From Pseudomonadota bacterium (GTDB lineage: Bacteria > Pseudomonadota > Alphaproteobacteria > Rhizobiales > Xanthobacteraceae), in the NCBI GenBank assembly GCA_018240595.1, contig JAFEFL010000002.1:1-56908 (forward strand): DNA of 56,908 nt. The letters are read 5' to 3'. Under the pieces are notes generated by a model. It made no database searches and was not told where the DNA came from. It worked only from the letters and a program-made list of their open reading frames with translations. Both the position numbers and the translations under genes were made by a program. Below, one piece after another: positions 28,790 through 38,248 of this stretch (within the stretch, counting starts at the first letter, position 1; every line of letters starts with the position of its first letter).

Positions 28790-28893
28790 GCAACACCCGG
28801 CGTGCATTGACGTGACTATCGGCGGCGCAGTAGAGGCGATGGAGCCTCGCAATGCAAGCCGAATACTGCACTGCAAACGCCGGGAATATACCA

Positions 28894-30264
28894 ATGCCCC
28901 CAAGCCCTTCCACGATCGCCGAGCCACCGCGCGAAACGCCGGTGATCGGCGAATATGACGTCGTGGTGCTGGGCGGCGGGCCGGCCGGGATCGCGGCCGC
29001 CGCCGCCGCAGGCCAGCACGGCCGCCGCGTGCTGCTGATCGAGCGCTACGGCTTTCTCGGCGGCATGGGCACGGCCGCTGGCGTCACCAATTTCTGCGGC
29101 CTGCACGCCAATGTGCACGGCGAGCACAGGCAGGTCGTCCATGGCGTCGCCGACGATCTCCTCGCGCGCATCGACAGGCTCGGCGGCCTCAACGCGCCGC
29201 ATCACGGCTTCGGCACCAGGATCATGGCGCAGGCCTACGACACCGCGGCGTTCAAATGCGCCGCCGATGATCTGCTGCTGGCGCACAAAGTCGACATCCG
29301 CTTCCATGCGCTCGCCGTCGGCGTGATCATGGACGGCGACACGCACGTTAAGGCGCTGCTGATCGAAGACAAGTCCGGCCGTGGCGCCGTGCTGGCGCGC
29401 TCCTTCATCGACTGCTCGGGCGACGGCGATCTGGCCGCCTTTGCCGGCGCGCCCTTCGAGAAGGGCGACGAACACGGCAACATGCTCTATCCGACCATGA
29501 TGTTCCGCCTGAACGGCGTCGATCCGGACAAGGCCGCTACCTCCTCGCGCAGCATTGGTGCGCTGATGGAGGAAGCCGAGAAGCGTGGCGTCAAATTCCC
29601 GCGCAAGGGTGCGATCATCCGGCCGCAGAAGCATAACAGCGAATGGCGGGTCAACGTCACGCAGGTGAAGAACGGCGACGGCCACGCCATCGACGCCACG
29701 GACGCCGTCGAGTTCAGCCAGGGCGAGATCGAAGGCCGCAAGCAGGCGATGGCCTTCTTCGACTTCCTGCGCCGCGAGGCGCCCGGTTTCGAGAACGCCT
29801 ACGTCGTCGACATCCCGCCGCAACTCGGCGTGCGCGAGACGCGGCGCGTGCAGGGGCTGTACGAACTGACGGCCGACGACGTGCTCGCCTGTGCCAGTTT
29901 CGACGACACCATCGGCGTCAATGGCTGGCCGATCGAGAACCACGCCGCCGGCGAGGTGATCTGGCGCTGGCCGGCGGAAGGCTCGCGCGGGTTCAACCAC
30001 CTGCCCTACCGCATGCTGGTGGCGGTCGATACCAAAGGCCGCGCCTTCGACAATCTCATGGTCGCGGGGCGCTGTGCCTCGATGACCCACGAAGGCCAGT
30101 CGGCGGCCCGGGTATCCGGCGGCTGTTTCGTCATGGGCCAGGCCGCCGGTACCGCGGCCCATCTTTCGCTTGCGGGCAACGGCGGCAATGCGGATATTCC
30201 GGTCGCGCAACTGCAAGAGACGCTGGCGCGCGACGGCGCCTATCTCGGACGCGACGTTGCCTGA
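28894..30264 (+). CDS. FAD-dependent oxidoreductase
   Basis: A 456-residue protein with the FAD Rossmann motif VVVLGGGPAGIAAAAAAGQHG, the FAD_oxidored-type segment GGMGTAAGVTNFCG, FIDCSGDGDLAAFAG, and a C-terminal MVAGRCASMTHEGQSAARVSGGCFVMGQAAGTAA. The reaction is not known. The start at MPPSPSTIAEPP was chosen over an upstream ATG that overlaps the leader. It is followed at 66 bp by a TTT-type binding protein, suggesting catabolism of an imported organic acid. Confidence 0.87.
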   Translation: MPPSPSTIAEPPRETPVIGEYDVVVLGGGPAGIAAAAAAGQHGRRVLLIERYGFLGGMGTAAGVTNFCGLHANVHGEHRQVVHGVADDLLARIDRLGGLNAPHHGFGTRIMAQAYDTAAFKCAADDLLLAHKVDIRFHALAVGVIMDGDTHVKALLIEDKSGRGAVLARSFIDCSGDGDLAAFAGAPFEKGDEHGNMLYPTMMFRLNGVDPDKAATSSRSIGALMEEAEKRGVKFPRKGAIIRPQKHNSEWRVNVTQVKNGDGHAIDATDAVEFSQGEIEGRKQAMAFFDFLRREAPGFENAYVVDIPPQLGVRETRRVQGLYELTADDVLACASFDDTIGVNGWPIENHAAGEVIWRWPAEGSRGFNHLPYRMLVAVDTKGRAFDNLMVAGRCASMTHEGQSAARVSGGCFVMGQAAGTAAHLSLAGNGGNADIPVAQLQETLARDGAYLGRDVA

Positions 30265-30330
30265 TCATGACGACCTGACCGACGCGATCCTTCAACAGGA
30301 CGCTCAAGACAACACGTGGAGGAGACCCTG

Positions 30331-31296
30331 ATGTTCAAACGGATCGCGATCGGCCTTGTGGCCCTGGCGGCGCTGGCGCTGCCCGCTCACGCCCAGGATT
30401 GGCCGCCGAAAAACGTGCGCATCATCGCGCCGTTCGGACCTGGCTCGACGCCGGATCTGGTGGCGCGCATGATCGCCGACCAGCTCGGCAAGAAATATCC
30501 GAACTCGACCTTCATCGTCGAGAACAAGGCCGGCGCTTCCGGCAACACCGGCACCGACGCCGTCGCCAAGGCGGCGCCGGACGGCTCGACCATCGGCGTG
30601 TCGATCGGCGGCCCGCTGGCGATCAACACGCTGCTGTTCTCGTCGCTGCCCTACGATCCGAAGAAGGACATCGCCGCCGTCACCCAGCTCATCACCCAGC
30701 CGAGCGTGCTCATGGTCAACAACGACCTGAACGTGAGTTCGGTGAAGGACCTGGTGGCGCTGATGAAGGCCAATCCGGGCAAATACAACTTCTCCTCGAT
30801 CGGCAACGGCTCGCTGTCGCACCTCGCGATGGAGGCGCTCGCCATCAAGGCCGGCGTCAAGCTGGTGCACGTGCCGTACAAGAGCTCGCCGGAAGCGGTC
30901 ACCGCCGTGATCCGCAACGATGCGCAGATGGCCTGCCTGCCGGCGATCTCGGTGATGGCGCAGGCCAAGGCCGGCAAGGTCAAGGCGCTCGCCGTCTCGA
31001 CCGCGCAGCGCTCGCCCTACCTGCCCGATCTGCCGACGCTCAAGGAAAGCGGCATCGACGTCGACGCCGACGCCTGGATGGGCCTGATCGCGCCCGGCGG
31101 CATGCCGAAGGCGATGGTCGACGCCATCAACAAGGACGTCGTCGCCATCATCAAGATGCCCGAGGTCAAGGACAAGCTGGCGGTGCAGCTCATGGCGCCG
31201 GTCGGCTCCTCGCCGGAGGAGTTCCGCAAGCGCATCGACGGCGAAGTCGACCGCTGGGGCCCGGTAATCAAGGCGGCGGACATCAAGATCAATTAA
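30331..31296 (+). CDS. Tripartite tricarboxylate transporter substrate-binding protein (Bug family)
   Basis: A 321-residue periplasmic binding protein: signal peptide MFKRIAIGLVALAALALPAHA, then WPPKNVRIIAPFGPGSTPDLVARM and VENKAGASGNTGTDAVAKAAPDG, the Bug/TctC signature. It would bind a carboxylated solute. No TctA or TctB membrane genes are near, so it is an orphan receptor as often seen. A GGAGGAGA ribosome binding site supports the start. Likely co-transcribed with the FAD oxidoreductase. Confidence 0.92.
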   Translation: MFKRIAIGLVALAALALPAHAQDWPPKNVRIIAPFGPGSTPDLVARMIADQLGKKYPNSTFIVENKAGASGNTGTDAVAKAAPDGSTIGVSIGGPLAINTLLFSSLPYDPKKDIAAVTQLITQPSVLMVNNDLNVSSVKDLVALMKANPGKYNFSSIGNGSLSHLAMEALAIKAGVKLVHVPYKSSPEAVTAVIRNDAQMACLPAISVMAQAKAGKVKALAVSTAQRSPYLPDLPTLKESGIDVDADAWMGLIAPGGMPKAMVDAINKDVVAIIKMPEVKDKLAVQLMAPVGSSPEEFRKRIDGEVDRWGPVIKAADIKIN

Positions 31297-31369
31297 AGAT
31301 GAACACGATGCGGTAGTCATTTGGGGGTGGCGGCGCGATACTCTCCTCGGCGCAATTGGGGAGAGTTTC

Positions 31370-32434
31370 ATGCGCTACCCTCAAGTGAGACAGGTTATTG
31401 CCGGCGCGCTCTGCGCCGCGGTCGCTCTCGCTCCTCTTACCTCCGATGCCTGCACGCGCGCGGTCTATCTCGGGACCAACGGGATGGTCATCACCGCCCG
31501 TTCGATGGACTGGAAGAGCGACATCACCTCCAACCTTTGGATATTCCCGCGCGGCATGGCGCGCAGCGGCGAGACCGGCGCCAACACCGTCAAGTGGACG
31601 TCAAAATACGGCAGCGTGGTCGTCTCCGGTTATGACGTGTCGACCACCGACGGCGTCAACGAAGCCGGCCTCGTCGCCAACCTGCTCTGGCTTGTCGAAT
31701 CCGACTATCCGACATTCGACGGCAGCAAGCCGGGCCTGACCATCGCCGCATGGGCGCAGTACGCGCTCGACAATTTCGGAACCGTCGCGGAGGCGGTCGC
31801 GGCGCTCAAGGACGAGCCCTTCACCATCGTCACCGACAATGTGCCGGGCCAGAAGCTGCTGGCGACGCTGCACATGTCGCTGTCGGATGCGAGCGGCGAC
31901 AGCGCGATCTTCGAATATATCGGCGGTAAGCTCGTCATCCATCACAGCCGCAATTATCAGGTGATGACGAACTCGCCGGTCTTTGACCAGCAACTGGCGC
32001 TGAACGCCTACTGGCAAGACATCGGCGGCACGGTGATGCTGCCGGGCACCAACCGCGCGGCGGACCGCTTCGCCCGCGCCTCGTTCTATATCAACGCCGT
32101 GCCGAAATTCGACGACCCCAATCTGGCGCTCGCCGCCGTGTTCAGCGTCATCCGCAACGCCTCGGTGCCCTACGGCATCTCGACGCCGGACCAGCCGAAC
32201 ATCTCCTCGACACGCTGGCGCACCGTCGTCGATCACAAGCGCAAGCTCTACTTCTTCGAGTCGGCGCTGACGCCGAATACCTTCTGGGTCGATCTGAAGA
32301 AGATCGACTTCGCGCAGGACACCGGCAAGGTGAAGGAGCTCGATCTCGGCCCGAACCAGGACCACACTTTCTCCGGCGACGCGACCGCGGACTTCAAGAA
32401 CGCGGCGCCGTTCAAGTTCCTGGGCGTCCCTTAG
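31370..32434 (+). CDS. Linear amide C-N hydrolase (choloylglycine hydrolase / penicillin V acylase family)
   Basis: A 354-residue Ntn hydrolase. Residues 1-27 form a signal peptide ending LTSDA; cleavage exposes Cys28 (CTRAVYLG) as N-terminal nucleophile, followed by ITARSMDWKSD with the conserved Arg and Asp. VNEAGLVANLLWL supplies further family residues. It would act in the periplasm on an amide such as an acyl-homoserine lactone, bile salt-like or penicillin V-like substrate; which one is not visible. A GGGAGAG ribosome binding site precedes the start. Confidence 0.9.
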   Translation: MRYPQVRQVIAGALCAAVALAPLTSDACTRAVYLGTNGMVITARSMDWKSDITSNLWIFPRGMARSGETGANTVKWTSKYGSVVVSGYDVSTTDGVNEAGLVANLLWLVESDYPTFDGSKPGLTIAAWAQYALDNFGTVAEAVAALKDEPFTIVTDNVPGQKLLATLHMSLSDASGDSAIFEYIGGKLVIHHSRNYQVMTNSPVFDQQLALNAYWQDIGGTVMLPGTNRAADRFARASFYINAVPKFDDPNLALAAVFSVIRNASVPYGISTPDQPNISSTRWRTVVDHKRKLYFFESALTPNTFWVDLKKIDFAQDTGKVKELDLGPNQDHTFSGDATADFKNAAPFKFLGVP

Positions 32435-32443
32435 CCCCGCTCA

Positions 32444-33169
32444 TCACCGCTCCGCCGTCAGCTTGTAATTCATCTCGATCGCCGGCGATGGCTTGCCGTC
32501 CGCCAACTTCCAGTCCGTAAAGCCCGGCATCGGATCGGGATCGCTGGACAGGCCGAGCGGCCAGGACTGCTCGGCGACGCCGGGCAACGCCAGCGTGACC
32601 GAGCGCCGCCCGGTCTTCATGCTCAGCGTGACATGGGCGAGGATGACCCGCCGGCCTTCGTCGGTGCCATGCCATGACGGGCCGAGGCCGGGCTCCAGGT
32701 ACTGGCCGCCCTCCTCAACCGTGATGCGCACCTTCGACGGATCCGGCGGCAAGTCCATGCCGGCCGGCAGCCTGAACTGCATGTCGAGGGTCATGAAGCC
32801 GTGCGACAGGTACGGTGAACGGATCAGTTCGTACCAGCCCCACCAGCCGAGGCCCGCGAGGATCGCCACCACGACGATGGCGAAGGGCCGCGACACCCGC
32901 GTGCGCACCGGCGCCGCCGCAGCGGCAGGCTGGGGCTGAGCGGCATCGGCGGCCGGCGATACTGCGCGGGCCTGGCCAAATTTGAGAAACAGCACGACGC
33001 CGGCAATGAAGCCGGCGATGCCGCCGAAGGGCCCGATATTGAAGAACGCGCCCATGGCGATACCGCCATCCTGGTCGTGCCCGGCGAGCGCAATGACCAG
33101 CATGGCGAGGCCGAACCAGCCGGCCAGCGCGCCGAGCACGCCGGAGAGAAATCCGATGATGAAGCGCAT
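32444..33169 (-). CDS. Hypothetical membrane protein
   Basis: The 241-residue product has three likely membrane segments: two near the N-terminus (about 1-30 and 41-63) and one at about 95-113 after a Pro/Ala-rich linker. The C-terminal 125 residues are soluble, probably periplasmic, with MTLDMQFRLPAGMDLPPDPSKVRITVEEGG and a beta-rich pattern. I do not recognise the family. It is convergent with the linear amide hydrolase (9 bp apart). Confidence 0.7.
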   Translation of the reverse strand: MRFIIGFLSGVLGALAGWFGLAMLVIALAGHDQDGGIAMGAFFNIGPFGGIAGFIAGVVLFLKFGQARAVSPAADAAQPQPAAAAAPVRTRVSRPFAIVVVAILAGLGWWGWYELIRSPYLSHGFMTLDMQFRLPAGMDLPPDPSKVRITVEEGGQYLEPGLGPSWHGTDEGRRVILAHVTLSMKTGRRSVTLALPGVAEQSWPLGLSSDPDPMPGFTDWKLADGKPSPAIEMNYKLTAER

Positions 33170-33245
33170 CCGAGCCCCCTAGGATCGGGAACTCAGGCTG
33201 GGCCATTGCGGCAGAAAGGGCAAGCGGCCGCCGAGCCTACTCCGC

Positions 33246-34874
33246 CTACTCAGCCTTCTTCACGTCCTTGATGTCGGTGAAGACGATGCCGGGCGCGCGC
33301 TCGCCGGTGTAATCGAGGATGAACTGGTTGCGCGCCATGAACACCTTGTCGCCGTCCAGATCCTCGGCGCAGGACGAGTAATTCGCCTGCACGAAATCAT
33401 TCAGTTTCTTGTCGTCGTCGCAGGAGATCCAGCGCGCCAGCTGGAATTCCGGCTGGTCGAAACCGATCTCGAGACCGTATTCGTCGTTGAGCCGCACCTT
33501 CAAGACGTCGAGCTGCAGCGAGCCGACGACGCCGACCATGGCCGGCGCGCCGTCGAGCGGGCGGAATACCTGCACGACGCCCTCTTCCGCCATCTGCTGC
33601 AGCGCTTCCTTCAGCTTCTTGGCCTTCATCGGATCGCCGAGCTTGACGCGGCGCAGGATTTCCGGCGCGAACATCGGCACGCCGAGAAACTTGATGTCCT
33701 CGCCTTCGGTGAGCGTGTCGCCGATGCGCAAGGTGCCGTGATTGGGAATGCCGACGACGTCGCCGGCGAAGGCCTCGTCGGCGATCGAGCGATCCTGCGC
33801 GAAGAAGAACTGCGGCGCCGACAACGTCATCGGCTTGCCGGTGCGCACCAGCTTGGCGCGCATGCCGCGGCGCAATTTGCCGGAGACGAGCCGCGCGAAG
33901 GCGATGCGGTCGCGGTGGTTCGGATCCATGTTGGCCTGGATCTTGAAGACGAAGGCCGACATGTTGTTTTCTTCCGGCTCCACCGTGCGGCTGGACGAGG
34001 CCTGTGGCCGCGGCGACGGCGCGAATTCGGCGAGCGCATCGAGCAGATCCTTGACGCCGAAATTCTTCAGCGCCGAGCCGAAATAGACCGGCGTCAGATG
34101 GCCCTCGCGGAACGCGGCGAAGTCGAACGGCTTGCACGCTTCCTTGACGAGCTTGAGCTCCTCGGCGATGGCGTCGGCATCGAGCATCGGGTTTTTCGCC
34201 GCCAGCATCTTGAGGTCGAGCGGCTGCGACTGCGCGTCCTTGGAGTCCTCGGTCATCAGCCGCATGTCGCCGCGGCGGATGTCATAGGTGCCGGCGAAGT
34301 CGCGGCCCATGCCGATCGGCCAGGTCATCGGCGTCGTATCGAGCGCCAAAGTCTTTTCGATCTCGTCGAGGATCTCGAACGGGTCGCGGCTCTCGCGATC
34401 CATTTTATTGATGAAGGTGACGATCGGGATGTCGCGCAGCCGGCAAACCTCGAACAGCTTGCGCGTGCGCGCCTCGATGCCCTTGGCGGCGTCGATCACC
34501 ATGACGGCGCTGTCGACCGCGGTCAGCGTGCGGTAGGTGTCTTCCGAGAAGTCTTCGTGGCCCGGCGTGTCGAGCAGGTTGAAGACACGGCCGTCGTAAT
34601 CGAAGGTCATCACCGAGGTGACGACCGAGATACCGCGTTCCTTTTCGATCGACATCCAGTCCGAGCGGGTCGAGCGGCGGTCGCGCTTGGCTTTCACCTG
34701 GCCGGCGAGGTTGATGGCACCCCCGAACAGCAGCAGCTTTTCGGTCAGCGTCGTCTTGCCGGCGTCCGGGTGGGAAATGATGGCGAAGGTGCGCCGGCGG
34801 TCGACTTCCGCCGCCAGGGGCGAGGAATTCCGCAGTTTCGGGCCCGAATCGGCGCTGGCGAGGGTCTGGTCCAT
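33246..34874 (-). CDS. prfC: Peptide chain release factor 3
   Basis: GTPase that recycles RF1/RF2 after termination. The 542-residue protein shows G1 SHPDAGKTTLTEKLL, the RF3-specific SDWMSIEKERGISV, G3 DTPGHEDFSEDTYR and G4 NKMDRE, then domains II and III with MAEEGVVQVFRP and ELQLDVLK-like GSLQLDVLK. The start MDQTLASADSGPKLRN was chosen; a further in-frame extension upstream overlaps the AhpD-like gene's 3' region and is not conserved. Confidence 0.96.
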   Translation of the reverse strand: MDQTLASADSGPKLRNSSPLAAEVDRRRTFAIISHPDAGKTTLTEKLLLFGGAINLAGQVKAKRDRRSTRSDWMSIEKERGISVVTSVMTFDYDGRVFNLLDTPGHEDFSEDTYRTLTAVDSAVMVIDAAKGIEARTRKLFEVCRLRDIPIVTFINKMDRESRDPFEILDEIEKTLALDTTPMTWPIGMGRDFAGTYDIRRGDMRLMTEDSKDAQSQPLDLKMLAAKNPMLDADAIAEELKLVKEACKPFDFAAFREGHLTPVYFGSALKNFGVKDLLDALAEFAPSPRPQASSSRTVEPEENNMSAFVFKIQANMDPNHRDRIAFARLVSGKLRRGMRAKLVRTGKPMTLSAPQFFFAQDRSIADEAFAGDVVGIPNHGTLRIGDTLTEGEDIKFLGVPMFAPEILRRVKLGDPMKAKKLKEALQQMAEEGVVQVFRPLDGAPAMVGVVGSLQLDVLKVRLNDEYGLEIGFDQPEFQLARWISCDDDKKLNDFVQANYSSCAEDLDGDKVFMARNQFILDYTGERAPGIVFTDIKDVKKAE

Positions 34875-34956
34875 GGCCGGGCATGTGGCAGGGAAAGCAC
34901 CCGTTTTCAAGGGTTTTCCCCGCCTCAGGCCCGGCTCAGGACGTGGCGCGGATGCG

Positions 34957-35418
34957 TCAGGCAGCCTTTGCCGCGGCGTCGACCGGGTGCTTTTTCCGCG
35001 TGCCGACGGCAATCCGGTTCCAGACATTGATGGCGCCGATCACCAGAATGATCTTGGCGATGTCGGCCTCCGCGAAATACTTGCGCAATTCCTCGTAGTC
35101 CTCGTCCGGCGCGCGGGTCTGCGCCACCAAAGTCAGCGAGTCGGTGAAGGCGAGCACGGCGCGCTCCTCGTCGGAGAACACCGTCGACTCGTGCCAGGCC
35201 GAGACCAGGCGGATCCACTGCTCGGACAGGCCGGAATGCTGCGCTTCCTTGGAGTGCATATCGACGCAATAGGAACAGCCATTGATGATCGAGGCGCGCA
35301 GCTTGATCAGATGAATGAGGCGCTTCGGCAAACCGCTGTTCTGGCAATACACCTCCAGCGCGACGATGGCCTTGTACGCCTCGGGCGCGGCGGCGTTGAA
35401 ATCGAAACGGGTCTTCAT
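34957..35418 (-). CDS. AhpD-like carboxymuconolactone decarboxylase family protein
   Basis: A 153-residue all-helical protein with the AhpD core CxxC as INGCSYCVDMH (Cys48, Cys51) plus the nearby His55, the alkylhydroperoxidase catalytic set. ARAPDEDYEELRKYF and ILVIGAINVWNRIAVG fit the family C-terminus. It begins 4 bp after the Rrf2 regulator gene and is probably co-transcribed with it and induced by peroxide or another redox stress. Confidence 0.9.
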   Translation of the reverse strand: MKTRFDFNAAAPEAYKAIVALEVYCQNSGLPKRLIHLIKLRASIINGCSYCVDMHSKEAQHSGLSEQWIRLVSAWHESTVFSDEERAVLAFTDSLTLVAQTRAPDEDYEELRKYFAEADIAKIILVIGAINVWNRIAVGTRKKHPVDAAAKAA

Positions 35419-35422
35419 GGCT

Positions 35423-35938
35423 TTACTCCTTTGGTGAACCAGGGGATCGGTTGCGTTCGTGAAGGTCGAAGAAGGCGCAGGAGCGCGCGGTGATGGCCTT
35501 GCCGAGATCGGCGCCGCCGCGGCCGCCGAGATCGGCGACGGTGACGTTCTTCAGTTCGGCGCGGTACGCCTTCTCGGCCTTGAGCATCGCGGCGTTCACC
35601 GCGCACGGGGCCTTGAAGAAATGCTGCGCGACCGGGTTCGGCCCGCGCTGGCGGATTTCGGCGCAGCGGAACGCCGGCTGCGGCCCTTCGACCGCGACCA
35701 CGATGTCGAGCAGCGTGATCTTGTCGGCGGCCTTGGCGAGGCGGTAGCCGCCCTTCGGCCCGGGCACGGACTCGAGTAACCCCGCCCCGGCCATCGCCTG
35801 CAGATGCTTGAGCAGATAGCTCGGCGACACGCCGTGAAACTCCGCCAGCGCCGCCGCCGACAGCACGCCCGACTCTGACAGGCCGCTCAAGAGCAGCACA
35901 CAGTGGATTGCCTGTTCGACACCGTCGCCGAGTTTCAT
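35423..35938 (-). CDS. Rrf2-family transcriptional regulator
   Basis: A 171-residue Rrf2 wHTH: VEQAIHCVLLLSGL, AALAEFHGVSPSYLLKHLQAMAGAGLLES, then PGPKGGYRLAKAADKITLLDIVVAVEG. Cysteines at 92 (FRCAEI), 112 (APCAVN) and 154 (RSCAFF) are spaced differently from IscR or NsrR, so Fe-S ligation is uncertain; it may be a thiol sensor. First gene of the operon with the AhpD-like gene, with a palindromic operator just upstream. Confidence 0.93.
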   Translation of the reverse strand: MKLGDGVEQAIHCVLLLSGLSESGVLSAAALAEFHGVSPSYLLKHLQAMAGAGLLESVPGPKGGYRLAKAADKITLLDIVVAVEGPQPAFRCAEIRQRGPNPVAQHFFKAPCAVNAAMLKAEKAYRAELKNVTVADLGGRGGADLGKAITARSCAFFDLHERNRSPGSPKE

Positions 35939-35980
35939 CGGACCGCTCGCCCTGCCCGGCCCGTGGCGGCCGGCTCATAT

Positions 35981-36001
35981 CGTGGATATCACATATCCAC
36001 G
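35981..36001. promoter_or_regulatory. Palindromic operator of the Rrf2/AhpD operon
   Basis: CGTGGATAT-N3-ATATCCACG is a perfect inverted repeat with 9-bp arms, 43 bp upstream of the Rrf2 start codon. Arm length and AT-rich centre match Rrf2-family operators. It is the only such site in this interval. Confidence 0.75.
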
Positions 36002-36024
36002 ATTAAGACCCGAGTCAACGGTCA

Positions 36025-36058
36025 AGAAAAAGCGCGGCCCGGAAGATCCGGACCGCGC
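36025..36058 (-). terminator. Rho-independent terminator after dctA
   Basis: On the minus strand a 12-bp stem (36047-36058 with 36032-36043, one G-T pair) and a 3-nt loop are followed by TTTTTC. It lies 27 bp after the dctA stop. Confidence 0.85.
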
Positions 36059-36084
36059 GTCAGTCTTTGGAGATTTCGGTGAGA

Positions 36085-37416
36085 TCAGGCCTTGGCGGCG
36101 CCCGGTTCCAGCGCCTCGCCTTCGAGGATCGGATGCGCCAGCGTGTGATTCAGCGCCTCCTTGTCGAGTTCGCCCTCGGAGCGGCTGATGACGATGCAGG
36201 CGACGCCGTTGCCGACAAGGTTGGTCAGCGCCCGGCACTCGCTCATGAACTTGTCGATGCCGAGCAGCAGCGCCAGCGAGCCGATCGGAATGTCCGGCAC
36301 GATGGCGAGCGTCGCCGCCAAAGTGACGAAGCCGGCGCCGGTGACGCCGGAGGCGCCCTTCGACGTGATCATGGCAATGCCGAGAATGCCGAGCTCCTGC
36401 CAGATCGTCAGGTGCGTGTTGGTCGCCTGCGCCAGGAACAGTGTCGCCAGCGTCATGTAGATGTTGGTGCCGTCGAGGTTGAACGAATAACCAGTCGGGA
36501 TGACGAGGCCGACCACCGGCCGCGAGGCGCCGAGATGCTCCATCTTCTGGATCAGCTGCGGCAGCACCGTCTCGGAGGACGAGGTGCCGAGCACGATCAG
36601 CAGTTCGTCCTTGATGTAGCCGATGAAGCGGATGATCGAGAAGCCGGCGAGCTTGGCGATGATGCCGAGCACGACCAGGACGAACAGCAGGCTGGTCAGA
36701 TAGAAGGTGCCGATCAGCGCCGCGAGCTTGGCCAGCGAACCGATGCCATAGGCGCCGATGGTGAAGGCCATGGCGCCGAACGCGCCGATCGGCGCCACCC
36801 GCACCACCATGCGGATGATGCCGAAGAACACCTTGGCCGCCTGGTCGATGGCCGCGGCGATCGGCTTGCCGCGCTCGCCGAGCGCGGCGATGGCAAAGCC
36901 CGACAGGATCGACACCAGCAGCACCTGCAGCAGGTCGCCCTTGGCCAGTGCGCCGAAATAGCTGTCCGGAATGATGGCGAGCAGATGCGAGACGATGCCT
37001 TCCTGCTTGGCGCGCGTCACGTAGCTGGCCACCGAATTGGCGTCGAGGCTCGCCGGATCGATGTTGAAGCCAGCGCCGGGCTGCAGCAGTTCGCCGACGA
37101 TGAGACCGATGGCCAGCGCCAGGGTCGAGACCAGTTCGAAATACACCAGTGTCTTGATGCCGACACGGCCGACACGGCGCAGGTCGCCCATCGACGAAAT
37201 GCCATGCACCACGGTGCAGAAGATGATCGGTGCGATCATCATCTTGATCAGCGCGATGAAGCCGTCGCCGAGCGGCTTCATCTGCTTGGCGAGGTCGGGC
37301 CAGTAATGGCCGAGGACGATGCCGATCGCGATGGCGATCAGCACCTGAATATAAAGAATGCGATACCAGGGCGTGTGAGCGACACGCGTGGTGGCAGGAA
37401 CGGTTGCTTGAGACAT
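36085..37416 (-). CDS. dctA: C4-dicarboxylate:cation symporter
   Basis: A 443-residue DAACS transporter for succinate, fumarate and malate. Visible family features are [16 protein letters not shown] in helix 1, [26 protein letters not shown], the serine-rich reentrant loop [18 protein letters not shown], and [23 protein letters not shown] with the substrate/cation motif. Eight helices plus two reentrant loops are expected. No dctBD genes adjoin. A strong terminator follows. Confidence 0.96.
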   Translation of the reverse strand: MSQATVPATTRVAHTPWYRILYIQVLIAIAIGIVLGHYWPDLAKQMKPLGDGFIALIKMMIAPIIFCTVVHGISSMGDLRRVGRVGIKTLVYFELVSTLALAIGLIVGELLQPGAGFNIDPASLDANSVASYVTRAKQEGIVSHLLAIIPDSYFGALAKGDLLQVLLVSILSGFAIAALGERGKPIAAAIDQAAKVFFGIIRMVVRVAPIGAFGAMAFTIGAYGIGSLAKLAALIGTFYLTSLLFVLVVLGIIAKLAGFSIIRFIGYIKDELLIVLGTSSSETVLPQLIQKMEHLGASRPVVGLVIPTGYSFNLDGTNIYMTLATLFLAQATNTHLTIWQELGILGIAMITSKGASGVTGAGFVTLAATLAIVPDIPIGSLALLLGIDKFMSECRALTNLVGNGVACIVISRSEGELDKEALNHTLAHPILEGEALEPGAAKA

Positions 37417-37601
37417 GCGCGATAACGCCCTTGACGAAATGTGGTTTCGTCGTGGGCATAGGTCGGCATTAGTTGGCCAACAAGGCGAGGCATGCGCAAC
37501 TGTTACGGCTCGCTATGCGCAAAGTCGCGCGCGCGACATAGACGAAAGGCGAAGCCCGGGCGGTTAAGCAGCGGATATCGCGTGACTAGCCGTTTCCGCC
37601 G

Positions 37602-38159
37602 CTACAGCATGCCGGCGCGGAAATAGCGGCGCAAACTGAGCGACCGGCCGGCCACCATGAACTCGCCATCGCCGCGGTAGTGGATCGTCTTCGGATATTT
37701 CGGCGTGCGCGCGGCATGCGCCTTCACCACCTCGAAGATGAAGAAGTTGTAGTCGCGGATCAGGCGACCGTCGTGCAGTTTGCATTCGAGGCTGGCGTGG
37801 CACTCGCCGATCAGCGGCGCCTTCACCGCCTCCCCCTCTTCCGCCGTCAGCTTGAACCGCGCGAACTTGTCAGTGTCGGCGCCGGAGCAGTTGCCGATCT
37901 TCGCCACCGTCGCGGCGAGGCTGACGGCCGGCACGTTGATCACGCATTCCTTCGAGCGGCGGATCAGTTCGAAGGAGTGATTGCCCTCGGCGATGACGCA
38001 GCCGACCAGCGCCGGCGTGAATTCCATGACCGTGTGCCAGCCCATGGTCATGACGTTGCGTTCGCTCTTGTGCGCCGAACTCACCAGCACCACCGGCCCG
38101 GGCTCGAGGAAGCGGCGGATGTCGGAGACCGGGAAATCGGACTTCCTGATCGGCTTCAT
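37602..38159 (-). CDS. Flavin reductase family protein
   Basis: A 185-residue flavin-binding split-barrel protein: RFLEPGPVVLVSSAHKSERNVMTMGWHTVMEFTPALVGCVI and NHSFELIRRSKECVINVP are the flavin reductase-like pattern. It would reduce FMN/FAD or bind FMN as a partner of an oxygenase; no oxygenase is adjacent. Divergent from the YeiH-type gene with shared regulatory repeats between them. Start MKPIRKSDFPV selected at the conserved N-terminus. Confidence 0.88.
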   Translation of the reverse strand: MKPIRKSDFPVSDIRRFLEPGPVVLVSSAHKSERNVMTMGWHTVMEFTPALVGCVIAEGNHSFELIRRSKECVINVPAVSLAATVAKIGNCSGADTDKFARFKLTAEEGEAVKAPLIGECHASLECKLHDGRLIRDYNFFIFEVVKAHAARTPKYPKTIHYRGDGEFMVAGRSLSLRRYFRAGML

Positions 38160-38193
38160 GATGGCGCTCCTGGCGATCCGTTCGTCCGGGCCT

Positions 38194-38248
38194 ATTGATC
38201 GTTCCAATCGAACGAAATGTGCTATACAATGAGTTGGATTGATCGTTC
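38194..38248. promoter_or_regulatory. Repeated GATCGTTC motifs between flavin reductase and YeiH genes
   Basis: ATTGATCGTTC occurs as an exact direct repeat at 38194-38204 and 38238-38248. The first copy is also part of TCGTTC-N5-GAACGA, an inverted repeat (38199-38215). A TATACAAT sequence (38223-38230) between the copies could be a -10 element. This looks like the operator region of a divergently controlled pair. Confidence 0.5.

Noticed and set aside
28816..30216. 466-codon open frame on the minus strand
   Set aside because: Antisense to the FAD oxidoreductase, whose FAD motifs are clear; no motif in the antisense product.
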